Origin: Sphingopyxis macrogoltabida
GTDB taxonomy: Bacteria > Pseudomonadota > Alphaproteobacteria > Sphingomonadales > Sphingomonadaceae
DNA: 64,000 nucleotides
Assembly: GCF_001314325.1 (NCBI RefSeq)
Contig: NZ_CP009430.1
Location: forward strand, 248,001 to 312,000
Direction of reading: 5' to 3'
Part shown: positions 7,259-15,439 of the stretch, one piece after another
How positions within the stretch are numbered: position 1 is the first letter of the stretch
Layout: each line of letters opens with the position of its first letter
Notes under the pieces: model-generated
Databases searched by the model: none
The model's input: the letters and a program-made list of their open reading frames with translations, nothing else
What the model was told of the DNA's origin: nothing
Translations under genes and position numbers: made by a program

Positions 7259-9505
7259 TCACATCGACCAGCCGACCGTCAGCCCGTAGGTGCGCGGCGC
7301 ACCGGGATAGCCGACCAGCTGTCCCGGCAGCCCGAGCACGGTGCGCCGATAATATTTGTCGGTCGCGTTCATGACGAAGGCGCTCACCCGGAAGTCGCCA
7401 ACCCGCGCCGTCGCGCGCAGGTCGAGCAGCCCGTAGCTTGGCTGCACCGCGAGTGGCGTGGTCGTGCCGTAGATCGCATTGCCCTCGCCCGGCTCGAAGT
7501 AGAACTGGCTGAGCAGCGCATAGTCGGCGCGCAGCTGGAACGAATTGTCGCCGCCGAACGGGATCGTCCACTGCGCTCCGGCATTGACCGAATGGACCGG
7601 CGCCCGGACAAGACGGGTGTCCGAGAAGTCGGTTGTCGCATTGAACGGAAACGCTTTGTATTTGGCATCGGTGTAAGCGTAGCTGAGGTTAGCCTCGAAG
7701 CGGTCCGAAGGACGCGCGACAAGCTCTAGCTCGAACCCTTTGATTTCGCTCGTCGCGGCATTGGTGATCAACGTCGCCGCGCCGCCGCCCGGCACCGCGA
7801 CGACGCGCAGCACCTGGAGATCCTTATAGTCATAATAATAGGCCGAACCGTTGAAGGTCAGGCGCCGGTCGAGAAGCTGGGTCTTGAAACCGACCTCATA
7901 GGCATCGAGGCTTTCTGGCTCGAAGACGACATTCGCCTGGGCCGCCGAGAAGGGCACATATTGAAAGCCTCCCGACTTGAAGCCCTGGTTATAGCTTGCA
8001 TAGAAATTGAGGTCGCGGGTCGGTTGGTACGACAGGGTTATGCGCGGGTCGAAGCTGCTGAACTTGCCGCCCTGTGCCGTGGTGAAATTGGCAGCGACGA
8101 GCGGAATGCCCGGCGCCGTCGTGGTGCCGGTCGAAACCGCGTCCTTGTCGTCTTCGGTGTAGCGGCCACCCAGCGTCAGATCGAGCTTGTCGGTGATGTG
8201 CACCGTCGCCTGCGCAAAGCCAGCAAGGCTTTTGGTAGTGTAACGAGTTGCGGCAACGTCGGTCTGAAGCGCTCCGGTCAATGCGGCCTTGACGCTGTCG
8301 ACGCCGAAATTGAAGGTATCGATGCGCGTACTGCGATCGTCATAATAGAAGCCGCCGACGATCCAGTCGACCACGCCGCCGAAGGATAACGGTCCGCTCG
8401 GATCCGAAGCGAAACGAAGTTCCTGGGTGAACTGCTTGCTGCGCTCGTCGCTGACCTGCTGGATTACATCAAGCGACGTGTTGTCGAAATCGCGATCGTC
8501 AATCGCGCGGTTATGGCGATAAGCGGTGATCGCGGTGAAGGTGCCGACACCGACGTCCCACTCGATCTTGCCACTGAAGGTCTCGACGTTGCGGTCGAGC
8601 AAATTGTCACGGTTGGTACGCTCCTCGTACCGTCCAGGGCTGGTCACCGGCACCGCGCCGGCGCGCGCGAAGAAGACCGCGTTGGGATTGAGGATCGTCC
8701 CCTCGTTTTTACCCGAGAAGGAATAGCCGTCGTCGCGCAGCAGTTCGGCGATCAGGCTGACACGAAAATCGGCGCTCGGTTCAAAATCGAGCCGCAGCCG
8801 CCCGCCATAATTGTCAATTCCTTGCGCGTGATTGCCAGTCTGCGGATTTCGCATATAGCCCTCCGAGAAGGTACGCCAGCCGGCGACCCGGCCCTTCACC
8901 GTGTTGCCGAGCAGCGGCCCCGAGACCGCCGCAAATACATTATAGGCGTCGTAATTGCCGATTCCCGCCTCCGCTTCGAGTGCGAAGCTGTCGGTCGGCC
9001 CCTTGGTGATGACATTGATCGCGCCGCCGATCGTGTTACGGCCATAGAGGGTGCCCTGCGGGCCTTTGAGCACTTCGATCCGCTCGATGTCGCGCAGTGC
9101 ACCGAGCGTGCCCGCGGTGCGTCCCAGATAGACTTCGTCGACGAACACGCCGACCGACGCTTCGGAGCCGGCGTCGAACTGGCGGCTGCCGATGCCGCGA
9201 ATATAGAGCTGCGGCCGGGTCGCGCCCGCGCTGCCGCCGTAAAAGCCCGGAACGCGCGGTGCGATCTGGGTCAGGTTGATGATGCCGCTGCCTTCGAGCT
9301 GCTCGCTCGTAAAAGCCGAGATCGAGACCGGCACGTCTTGGAGGCGCTGCGACCTTTTCTGGGCGGTCACGATGATTTCGCCAGGCGCAGCGTCGCTGCC
9401 CTGGACATTGGTTTCGGTTTCGTTGCCCTGCGCCATCACGGGCGCGGCGCCGAGCAGCGCCAAAGTGAGGATGGACGCACCTGCGCCGCGGATCGCCTTT
9501 TGCAT
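7259..9505 (-). CDS. TonB-dependent outer-membrane receptor 2
   Basis: 748 residues with a signal peptide ending near VMAQ (about residue 26), TonB-box-like GEIIVTAQKR, plug motif IEVLKGPQGTLYGRN and a beta-barrel with the sphingomonad-typical GFKSGGFQYVPF segment. It ends in GWSM rather than a terminal Phe. It is closely similar to the partial receptor at 62081: both share YVPFSAAQANV, DYKDLQV and PSYGLLDLRA in register. Upstream is a 14-base dyad and the divergent MarR-like gene at 9684, pointing to MarR control. The imported ligand is unknown. Confidence 0.9.
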   Translation of the reverse strand: MQKAIRGAGASILTLALLGAAPVMAQGNETETNVQGSDAAPGEIIVTAQKRSQRLQDVPVSISAFTSEQLEGSGIINLTQIAPRVPGFYGGSAGATRPQLYIRGIGSRQFDAGSEASVGVFVDEVYLGRTAGTLGALRDIERIEVLKGPQGTLYGRNTIGGAINVITKGPTDSFALEAEAGIGNYDAYNVFAAVSGPLLGNTVKGRVAGWRTFSEGYMRNPQTGNHAQGIDNYGGRLRLDFEPSADFRVSLIAELLRDDGYSFSGKNEGTILNPNAVFFARAGAVPVTSPGRYEERTNRDNLLDRNVETFSGKIEWDVGVGTFTAITAYRHNRAIDDRDFDNTSLDVIQQVSDERSKQFTQELRFASDPSGPLSFGGVVDWIVGGFYYDDRSTRIDTFNFGVDSVKAALTGALQTDVAATRYTTKSLAGFAQATVHITDKLDLTLGGRYTEDDKDAVSTGTTTAPGIPLVAANFTTAQGGKFSSFDPRITLSYQPTRDLNFYASYNQGFKSGGFQYVPFSAAQANVVFEPESLDAYEVGFKTQLLDRRLTFNGSAYYYDYKDLQVLRVVAVPGGGAATLITNAATSEIKGFELELVARPSDRFEANLSYAYTDAKYKAFPFNATTDFSDTRLVRAPVHSVNAGAQWTIPFGGDNSFQLRADYALLSQFYFEPGEGNAIYGTTTPLAVQPSYGLLDLRATARVGDFRVSAFVMNATDKYYRRTVLGLPGQLVGYPGAPRTYGLTVGWSM

Positions 9506-9607
9506 TGTCTCTCCCTTTCTGCCGGCTTCGTTGGCCAGCCTCGGTCTGCGCCTTCTCTTTCCGGGTCGGGCTGCAGGACGGCACTAACTGCAGAACCAAA
9601 ATAATGC

Positions 9608-9646
9608 AAGAATTGAACAGTCAAAAAATTTCACTGTTGAATTCTT
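9608..9646. promoter_or_regulatory. Long dyad between receptor 2 and marR, probable operator
   Basis: AAGAATTGAACAGT (9608-9621) and ACTGTTGAATTCTT (9633-9646) form a 14-base inverted repeat with one mismatch and an 11-base AT-rich spacer. It lies between the divergent starts at 9505 and 9684. Two TGTTCAA half-sites also occur at 16681-16703. Operator assignment to the neighbouring MarR-like protein is inference. Confidence 0.6.
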
Positions 9647-9683
9647 GGGCTTCATGGCACAGTCACGCCGGGAGAGGACACGC

Positions 9684-10250
9684 ATGGGAAAGCAAGCCAG
9701 TTCGGGCAAGACGCCGGCCAGCCGCACGGTTGGAGACAAGGCGGAGGAATCCGCCGACGAGAAACGGCAGGCGAGCCTCGCCGACCTCCTCTCCTTCTAT
9801 TATCCCATGCACTATAGGATCGGGATCGATGTCGAAACGGTCATGGGCCAGGGCCGCATTTCGCGGAAGCAGGGCACGATCCTCTGGCTCATCCATTCGC
9901 GCGGCGACAAGGACGGCTGGCTCCGCCGCAAGCTCATCGAGGAGCGGCTGTCGGCCTGGTTCGAAATCAGCAATTCGAGCGTTTCGAACCTGCTGCGCGA
10001 GCTCACTCGCCCCCCGCTCGAGCTTGTGAAACAGATCGAGAATCCGACCTCTGGCCGCGAGAAGCTCGTGTGCCTGACTCCGAAGGGCCGCGCCTTCATC
10101 GGCGAATCGATCCGCCAGTCGCTCGACTATCTCGGCCGCCACCTCGAACATGTCGACCAGCAGCAACTCGATCGCGGCATCCAGTTCTTCAAGCTGGCCT
10201 TCCAGCCGCTCAGCACCGACCCCGAGGCATCGGAGAGCGGCGCAAGCTGA
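9684..10250 (+). CDS. MarR-like winged-helix regulator A
   Basis: 188 residues from ATG 9684, chosen because GGGAGAGGA precedes it; an upstream TTG at 9645 would start inside the dyad operator. The core FYYPMHYRIGIDVETVMGQG, the SRKQGTILWLIHS helix and the VSNLLRELT recognition helix fit a MarR-like winged-helix fold. It is a clear paralogue of the protein at 19195, which shares YPVHYRFGMEMEQAMGQG in register. It ends directly against the convergent carboxylase beta gene. Likely controls receptor 2 and perhaps the acyl-CoA carboxylase cluster; the ligand is unknown. Confidence 0.8.
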   Translation: MGKQASSGKTPASRTVGDKAEESADEKRQASLADLLSFYYPMHYRIGIDVETVMGQGRISRKQGTILWLIHSRGDKDGWLRRKLIEERLSAWFEISNSSVSNLLRELTRPPLELVKQIENPTSGREKLVCLTPKGRAFIGESIRQSLDYLGRHLEHVDQQQLDRGIQFFKLAFQPLSTDPEASESGAS

Positions 10251-11861
10251 TCACATCCGGAACACGCCATAGTGCGCCGGGTCCTCGATCGGCGCGTTGA
10301 GCGAAGCCGATATCGCGATCCCGAGCGCATTGCGCGTCGCGACCGGATCGAGAATGCCATCGTCCCAAAGTTCGGACGTTGCGTGCCAGGCGCTCGCCTT
10401 GTCGGCATATTCGGCAAGGATCGGATCACGGATCCCGGCGGCCTCGGCCTCGCCGAGCGTTCGCTCCTCGCGCGCGAGTTGGCGCATCTTCACTTCGGTC
10501 AGCACATTGGCCGCCTGCTCGGCGCCCATCACCCCGACCTGTGCATGCGGCCAGGAGAAGAGAAAGCGGCTGTCGAAGGCGCGCCCCGCCATGCCATAGG
10601 TGCCCGCACCATAGCTCGCATTGGCGTTGACGGTGAACTTGGGCACGCTCGCGCCCGAGACCGCCATGATCATCTTCGCGCCATCCTTGGTGATGCCCCC
10701 GCGCTCATAATCGCGCCCGACCATGAAGCCGGTGATATTCTGGAGGAAAAGCAGCGGCGTGCGGTCCTTGTCGCATAGCTGGATGAAGTGCGTTCCCTTG
10801 AGCGCGCTTTCGGAGAAGAGCACGCCATTGTTGGCGAGGATGCCGACCTTATAGCCCCAGATGCGCGCGAAGCCGCAGACGAGCGTCGTGCCGAAGGCGG
10901 GCTGATATTCATGGAAGCGGCTGCCGTCGGCGATCCGCGCGATCACCTCGCGCATGTCGAACTGGGTGCGCGGGTCGCGCGGCAGGATACCGTAGAGCTC
11001 CTCGGGGTCATAGGCCGGGGGCTCGGCGGCCGCTTCGTCGATCCGCGTCTTCGGCCGCGGCGCGAGCGAGGCGAGGACCTCGCGCGCGAGCGCGATCGCA
11101 TGGGCTTCGGACGCCGCGGGATAATCGGCGACCCCCGAGACGCTGGTGTGCATGTCGGCGCCGCCGAGCTCGTCGACGCTCACCACCTCGCCGGTCGCCG
11201 CCTTGACGAGCGGCGGCCCGCCGAGGAAGACCGCGCCGGTGCCGCGCACGATCACCGAATAATCGCTGAGCGCGGGGATATAGGCGCCGCCCGCCGTGCA
11301 ATGCCCCATCACGATGGCGACTTGCGGCACCGCGAGCTTCGAGAGGATCGACTGGTTCCGGAAGATGCGTCCGGCATGATAGCGGTCGGGGAAGAAATCG
11401 GCCTGGAGCGGCAGGAACCCGCCCGCGCTGTCGCACAGATGGACGACGGGAAGCCGGTTCTCGATCGCGATGTCGAGCGCGCGGACGATCTTCTTCACCG
11501 AGTGCGGATACCAGGCGCCGCCCTTCACCGCGGGATCGTCGGCACGGATCATCACCTCGCGGCCGCCGACGATGCCGATCCCGGTCAGCTGGCCTGCGCC
11601 CGGCACCTCGCCGCCATAAGCGCGGCCTGCCGCCAGGGTGGAGAGCTCGAGGAAGGACGTGCCGGGGTCGAGCAGCGCCGCAAGCCGCTCGCGAAGCCCC
11701 ATCTTCCCCTGCCGCGCGAGCCGCTCGCGATCGCGTTCCGGCCGGTCCTCGCGGGCGCTGCGCTGCCGTTCGGCGAGGTCGGCCGCAATGGCGCGGTGGT
11801 GCGCGACATTGGCCGCAAAGTCGGCCGAGGCCGTCGAAATCCTGCTGATGATGCGCCGCAT
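10251..11861 (-). CDS. Acyl-CoA carboxylase beta subunit (methylcrotonyl/geranyl-CoA type)
   Basis: 536 residues, the usual length for the carboxyltransferase of methylcrotonyl-CoA or geranyl-CoA carboxylase. N-terminal features include ERLARQGKMGLRERLAALLDPG and VGGREVMIRADDPAVKGG. CoA and biotin pocket segments GHCTAGGAYIPALSD, FLGGPPLVKAATGE and ASYGAGTYGMAGRAFD are intact. It transfers carboxyl from biotin to the gamma-methyl of a 3-methyl-2-enoyl-CoA. It is the last gene of the minus-strand run from 16629. I cannot separate leucine-type (LiuB) from terpene-type (AtuC) by eye; context with ligase, dehydrogenase and SDRs resembles an Atu cluster. Confidence 0.88.
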   Translation of the reverse strand: MRRIISRISTASADFAANVAHHRAIAADLAERQRSAREDRPERDRERLARQGKMGLRERLAALLDPGTSFLELSTLAAGRAYGGEVPGAGQLTGIGIVGGREVMIRADDPAVKGGAWYPHSVKKIVRALDIAIENRLPVVHLCDSAGGFLPLQADFFPDRYHAGRIFRNQSILSKLAVPQVAIVMGHCTAGGAYIPALSDYSVIVRGTGAVFLGGPPLVKAATGEVVSVDELGGADMHTSVSGVADYPAASEAHAIALAREVLASLAPRPKTRIDEAAAEPPAYDPEELYGILPRDPRTQFDMREVIARIADGSRFHEYQPAFGTTLVCGFARIWGYKVGILANNGVLFSESALKGTHFIQLCDKDRTPLLFLQNITGFMVGRDYERGGITKDGAKMIMAVSGASVPKFTVNANASYGAGTYGMAGRAFDSRFLFSWPHAQVGVMGAEQAANVLTEVKMRQLAREERTLGEAEAAGIRDPILAEYADKASAWHATSELWDDGILDPVATRNALGIAISASLNAPIEDPAHYGVFRM

Positions 11862-11864
11862 ATG

Positions 11865-12326
11865 TCAGTCCTTCGGCGTGATGGTGGCGAGCGGCGCGCC
11901 GCGATCGAACCCCTGTCCGGCCGCGACATGGAGCGCGAGCGCACCGTCCGCCGGGGCACGGAGGGTCGTCTCGAGTTTCATGCTTTCGATCACGAGCAAG
12001 GGATCCCCCTCGCAAACCTCCTGCCCCTCGGATGCGACAAGACGCACAACGAGGCCCGGCATGGGCGCCGCCACGATATTGTTGGCGCCTGCAGCGCCAG
12101 CCGCTTCATGAAAGGCGACGGGGTCGACCCAGACAAGCTCATGGATTTGGCCGCCGAGATGGACCCAAAGCCGGTCACCGTCGCGCGCATAGGCGACGGG
12201 CCAGCGATCGCCGCCAACGTTGAGCCCGTCCGCCCCCAGCGAAACGAGACGGCCATCGGCCAGCCTCGGCCCCTTCGACAGCGAAAGCGGGGCGACCATG
12301 TCGCCGATGCGCAAATATCCCTGCAT
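11865..12326 (-). CDS. Biotin carboxyl-carrier fragment of acyl-CoA carboxylase alpha subunit
   Basis: 153 residues from ATG 12326. Residues 80-153 form the biotinyl domain, with ESMKLE at 114-119 (biotin Lys 117) and the hinge APMPGLVV. Residues 1-78 look like the BT-domain barrel that, in methylcrotonyl and geranyl enzymes, links the carboxylase to the carrier. The ATG overlaps the stop of the biotin carboxylase gene as TGATG, so translation is probably coupled. In the family alpha subunit these parts are normally one polypeptide of about 650 residues. This is therefore a split alpha subunit or a frameshifted gene. Confidence 0.8.
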   Translation of the reverse strand: MQGYLRIGDMVAPLSLSKGPRLADGRLVSLGADGLNVGGDRWPVAYARDGDRLWVHLGGQIHELVWVDPVAFHEAAGAAGANNIVAAPMPGLVVRLVASEGQEVCEGDPLLVIESMKLETTLRAPADGALALHVAAGQGFDRGAPLATITPKD

Positions 12327-13801
12327 CAGTTCCGCCACCTCCCCATCGCAGCGTGCATCTCCGGCACCGCCTCGAGCGCTGCCGCGACGTCGGGAACGGC
12401 AAGCGCCGCGAGCGCGCAAAGCGCGTCCAGCGTCTCGGCGCTCGGCGGCGGTTCGGCAGCCAGCCCGGCTTTCTCCGCGATGAGCCCGGTATGCATGCGT
12501 CCCGCCGCGACATCGGGATCGGCGAGCAGGCGGCGGAGATAGTTGATGTTGGTGGTCACCCCGAGGAGGGTGAGGCGCGCGAGCGCGCTGTCCATCGCGG
12601 CGAGCGCTGCCGCGCGATCGGCGCCATGGACGATGAGTTTTGCGATCATCGGGTCGAAGGCGGCATGCACCCGTTCGCCTTCGACCAAGCCGGCATCGAA
12701 GCGGGCGCCGGCGGGCGGCACAAGGCGAAGCACCGGTCCCGTGGTCGGCGTGAACCCCGCCGCCGGGTCCTCGGCATAGATACGCACTTCGATCGCATGG
12801 CCTTCACGCAAGAGACCATCCTGCCCCACCGGCAGCGGAGCACCGGCGGCGATCGCGAGCTGCTGTTCGACGAGATCGACGCCGGTGATCATCTCGGTGA
12901 CCGGATGCTCGACCTGGAGCCGGGTGTTCATCTCGAGAAAATAGAATTCGCCGCCGCCGCCATAGATGAACTCGACCGTCCCCGCGCCGCGATAGTCGCA
13001 GGCGCGGGCGATGCCGGCCGCTGCCTCGCAGATGCGCTGGCGCTCGGTTTCGTCCAGCGCCGGCGAGGGAGCCTCCTCGACGATTTTCTGAAACCGGCGC
13101 TGCAGCGAGCATTCGCGCTCGAAAAGATGGAGCGCGCCGCCCTTGCCGTCGCCGAGGACCTGCACTTCGATATGACGGGGATTTTCGACATAGCGCTCGA
13201 TGAACAGGCGCCCGTCGCCGAAATAGCGCTCGCCTTCCGACCGGGCGGTCGCGATCTCCTCTTCGAGCGTATCGAGATCGCGCACGATGCGCATGCCCTT
13301 GCCGCCCCCGCCCGCCGAAGGCTTGATCAGGAGCGGCGCGCCGACCGCGCGCGCATGCGCCGCAAAATTGCCGGGGTCGTCTTCCTCGATGACCGACGGC
13401 GCGACGGGAAAGCCGCGCTCCGCAACGAAGCGGCGGGCCGAGATCTTGTCGCCCATGAGATCGATCGTCTCGGGCGCTGGGCCGATCCAGACGATCCCCG
13501 CTGCCTCGACCGCGCGCGCGAAGGCGGCATTTTCGGAAAGAAATCCATAGCCCGGATGGATTGCGCCGGCGCCCATCGCCCTGGCCGCGGCGATGATCGC
13601 GTCGCCGTCGAGAAAGGCCGCGACGGGAGTGTCGCCTTCGATCATCATCGTCTCGTCGGCCAGCGCCATGGCCGGAGTCCGTCCGTCGACAGCGTGCGCG
13701 ACCAGGAGCGCGCGCAGCCCTTTCGCCTTCACGGTTCGCAGGATGCGCGCCGCGATCTCGCCGCGGTTGGCCACGAGCACGCTGTCGAAAGGATAGGTCA
13801 T
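12326..13801 (-). CDS. Biotin carboxylase fragment of acyl-CoA carboxylase alpha subunit
   Basis: 491 residues carrying the complete biotin carboxylase domain: NRGEIAARI at the N-terminus, ATP-grasp glycine loop KPSAGGGGKGM, EMNTRLQVEHPVTE with metal and catalytic residues, and the following AEDPAAGFTPTTG. It uses ATP and bicarbonate to carboxylate biotin. It ends at GRWRN-stop, which looks like the point where fused alpha subunits continue into the BT domain. The next gene starts in the -1 frame at the same place. Its start is four bases after the SDR stop at 13806, so the genes are in one transcript. Confidence 0.88.
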   Translation of the reverse strand: MTYPFDSVLVANRGEIAARILRTVKAKGLRALLVAHAVDGRTPAMALADETMMIEGDTPVAAFLDGDAIIAAARAMGAGAIHPGYGFLSENAAFARAVEAAGIVWIGPAPETIDLMGDKISARRFVAERGFPVAPSVIEEDDPGNFAAHARAVGAPLLIKPSAGGGGKGMRIVRDLDTLEEEIATARSEGERYFGDGRLFIERYVENPRHIEVQVLGDGKGGALHLFERECSLQRRFQKIVEEAPSPALDETERQRICEAAAGIARACDYRGAGTVEFIYGGGGEFYFLEMNTRLQVEHPVTEMITGVDLVEQQLAIAAGAPLPVGQDGLLREGHAIEVRIYAEDPAAGFTPTTGPVLRLVPPAGARFDAGLVEGERVHAAFDPMIAKLIVHGADRAAALAAMDSALARLTLLGVTTNINYLRRLLADPDVAAGRMHTGLIAEKAGLAAEPPPSAETLDALCALAALAVPDVAAALEAVPEMHAAMGRWRN

Positions 13802-13805
13802 GGCG

Positions 13806-14582
13806 TCACCGCGAGCCGGACGGGACGGGCAGGTCGCCGAGGCGCATGCCGCCGTCGCAGTCGAGGATCGTGCCGGTCACATAGCTCGCGGCATCGCTGC
13901 ACAAAAAGGCGACGGCATCGCCGACGTCGCTGCCGCGGCCGAAATAGGGAAGCGCGAGCGCCGCCTGCACGCGATCGGCGAGATCGCCCTCGCCCGTCAG
14001 CCGCGCCAGCCCTTCGGTATCCGCAATCGGGCCCGGCGAGACACCGTTCACCCGAATACCATGAGCGCCCCATTCGAGCGCGAGGCATTTGGTGAGCATA
14101 TCGACGCCCGCCTTGGCGGCGCAGGCATGCGCCTGGTTGCGCATTGCGCGCTGCGCCTGCGGCGCCGACACGGCGACGAGCGAGGCGCCCGGCCGCGTAA
14201 GATGCGCAAACGCGGCCTTGAAGACGTTGAAGGTGCCGATGAGATCTATCTCGACGACGGTGCGAAAGCCGTTGGCGGACATCTCCTCGGCGGACGCGAA
14301 GAAATTCCCCGCGGCGCCCGAGACGACGATATCGATTCCGCCGAGGTGGCGCGCCGCCTGCCCGGCGACATCCTCCATCGCGGCTGCGTCGCGCACGTCG
14401 CCCGCGATGCCGATCGCGTCGAGACCGTCAGCGCGAAGCCCCTCCGCTGCCGCCGCGATGCGCTCGGGCGTCCGGCTCGCGACGACAAGGCGCGCGCCCT
14501 GCGCGCCGAGCCGTTTCGCGATCGCGAGATTGATCCCGCTCGATGCGCCCACGACGAGCGCCTTCTTACCCGACACATTCAC
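13806..14582 (-). CDS. SDR oxidoreductase, 2,4-dienoyl-CoA reductase-like
   Basis: 258 residues from a GTG start that overlaps the previous stop as GTGA, which supports the start. The nucleotide-binding loop is VVGASSGIN. The usual YxxxK is ACAAK, with Ala in the Tyr position. This replacement, together with DMLTKCLALEWG and RVNGVSPGPIADTEGLARL, resembles peroxisomal-type 2,4-dienoyl-CoA reductases (DECR2), which use NADPH to reduce dienoyl-CoA. That would suit degradation of unsaturated terpenoid chains. A different SDR role cannot be excluded. It lies between another SDR and the carboxylase genes. Confidence 0.78.
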   Translation of the reverse strand: MNVSGKKALVVGASSGINLAIAKRLGAQGARLVVASRTPERIAAAAEGLRADGLDAIGIAGDVRDAAAMEDVAGQAARHLGGIDIVVSGAAGNFFASAEEMSANGFRTVVEIDLIGTFNVFKAAFAHLTRPGASLVAVSAPQAQRAMRNQAHACAAKAGVDMLTKCLALEWGAHGIRVNGVSPGPIADTEGLARLTGEGDLADRVQAALALPYFGRGSDVGDAVAFLCSDAASYVTGTILDCDGGMRLGDLPVPSGSR

Positions 14583-15439
14583 TGTTCCGTTGTTCCTCGA
14601 TCATAGGGGGTGGGACGATGGGTCCAAAGTTCGCCCGAAAGCGCGCCGCCACCGTCGACGACCAGCGTTGCCCCGGTCACGAACGACGCAGCCGGGCTTG
14701 AAAGAAAGGCCACCGCCTGCGCGACCTCCCAAGGGTCGCCCGACCGGCGCTGGGGATTGGCGTTCGCAAAACCGGCACGGGCTTCGTCCGGATAGACGTC
14801 GAGACCCGGCGTCTCGATGAGACCGGGGGCGATGCAATTGACGCGGATCGCGTTGGGAGCCCATTCGACTGCCGCCGTCTTGCTCGCGTTGATCACCCCC
14901 GCGCGCGCGGCGCTGCTGTGAATGATGCCGGGCATGCCGCGTTCGTTCGACGCGACGATATTGACGATCGACCCCGGCCGGCCCGCGCCGATCCAGTGCG
15001 TCGCGGCGGCCTGCATCATGAGCCAGCTGCCGGTCAGGTTGGTTTCGACGACCGCGCGCCAACCCTTGGGAACGATGTCCGCGGCGGCCTGCGGATATTG
15101 CCCGCCGGCGTTGTTGACGAGAGCATCGAGCGATCCGAAACGGCCGGTGACGGCATCGAACAACCGCGCGACCGCCTCTTCGTCGCGGATATCGGTCGGC
15201 ATCCAGAGGAGGTCGATCCCGTGCGCCGTCATGTCGGCGGCCGCCTGTTCCAGCCGCTCGGCCGAGCGCCCACAGATCGCGACGTGCGCGCCAAGCCGGC
15301 CGAAGAGCCAGGCGATCGCCATGCCGATGCCGCTCCCGCCGCCCGAGACCAGCACCGTCCGGCCGGCGAAGAGATCGGGTGCGAGCGCATGCGGCTCGCG
15401 CGCGAGCCGGGTCGCCGAAGTGCGCGCGACGCCGCTCAT
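14579..15439 (-). CDS. SDR oxidoreductase with altered catalytic residues
   Basis: 286 residues from ATG 15439, which overlaps the acyl-CoA dehydrogenase stop as ATGA. The Rossmann loop VSGGGSGIG and NNAG are intact. At the catalytic site it reads SSAARAGV, so the expected Tyr is Ser and the Lys is Arg. Loss of the lysine is unusual even among dienoyl-CoA reductases. The C-terminus GATLVVDGGGAL is typical. Atu-type terpene clusters contain two SDR genes of unclear function (AtuB, AtuG), and this pair occupies a similar place. Activity is uncertain; it may act on another CoA ester or have a binding role. Confidence 0.75.
   Translation of the reverse strand: MSGVARTSATRLAREPHALAPDLFAGRTVLVSGGGSGIGMAIAWLFGRLGAHVAICGRSAERLEQAAADMTAHGIDLLWMPTDIRDEEAVARLFDAVTGRFGSLDALVNNAGGQYPQAAADIVPKGWRAVVETNLTGSWLMMQAAATHWIGAGRPGSIVNIVASNERGMPGIIHSSAARAGVINASKTAAVEWAPNAIRVNCIAPGLIETPGLDVYPDEARAGFANANPQRRSGDPWEVAQAVAFLSSPAASFVTGATLVVDGGGALSGELWTHRPTPYDRGTTEQ

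Noticed and set aside
10788..12542. 584-codon plus-strand open frame over the carboxylase genes
   Set aside because: Antisense to clear carboxylase motifs; no recognisable domain.
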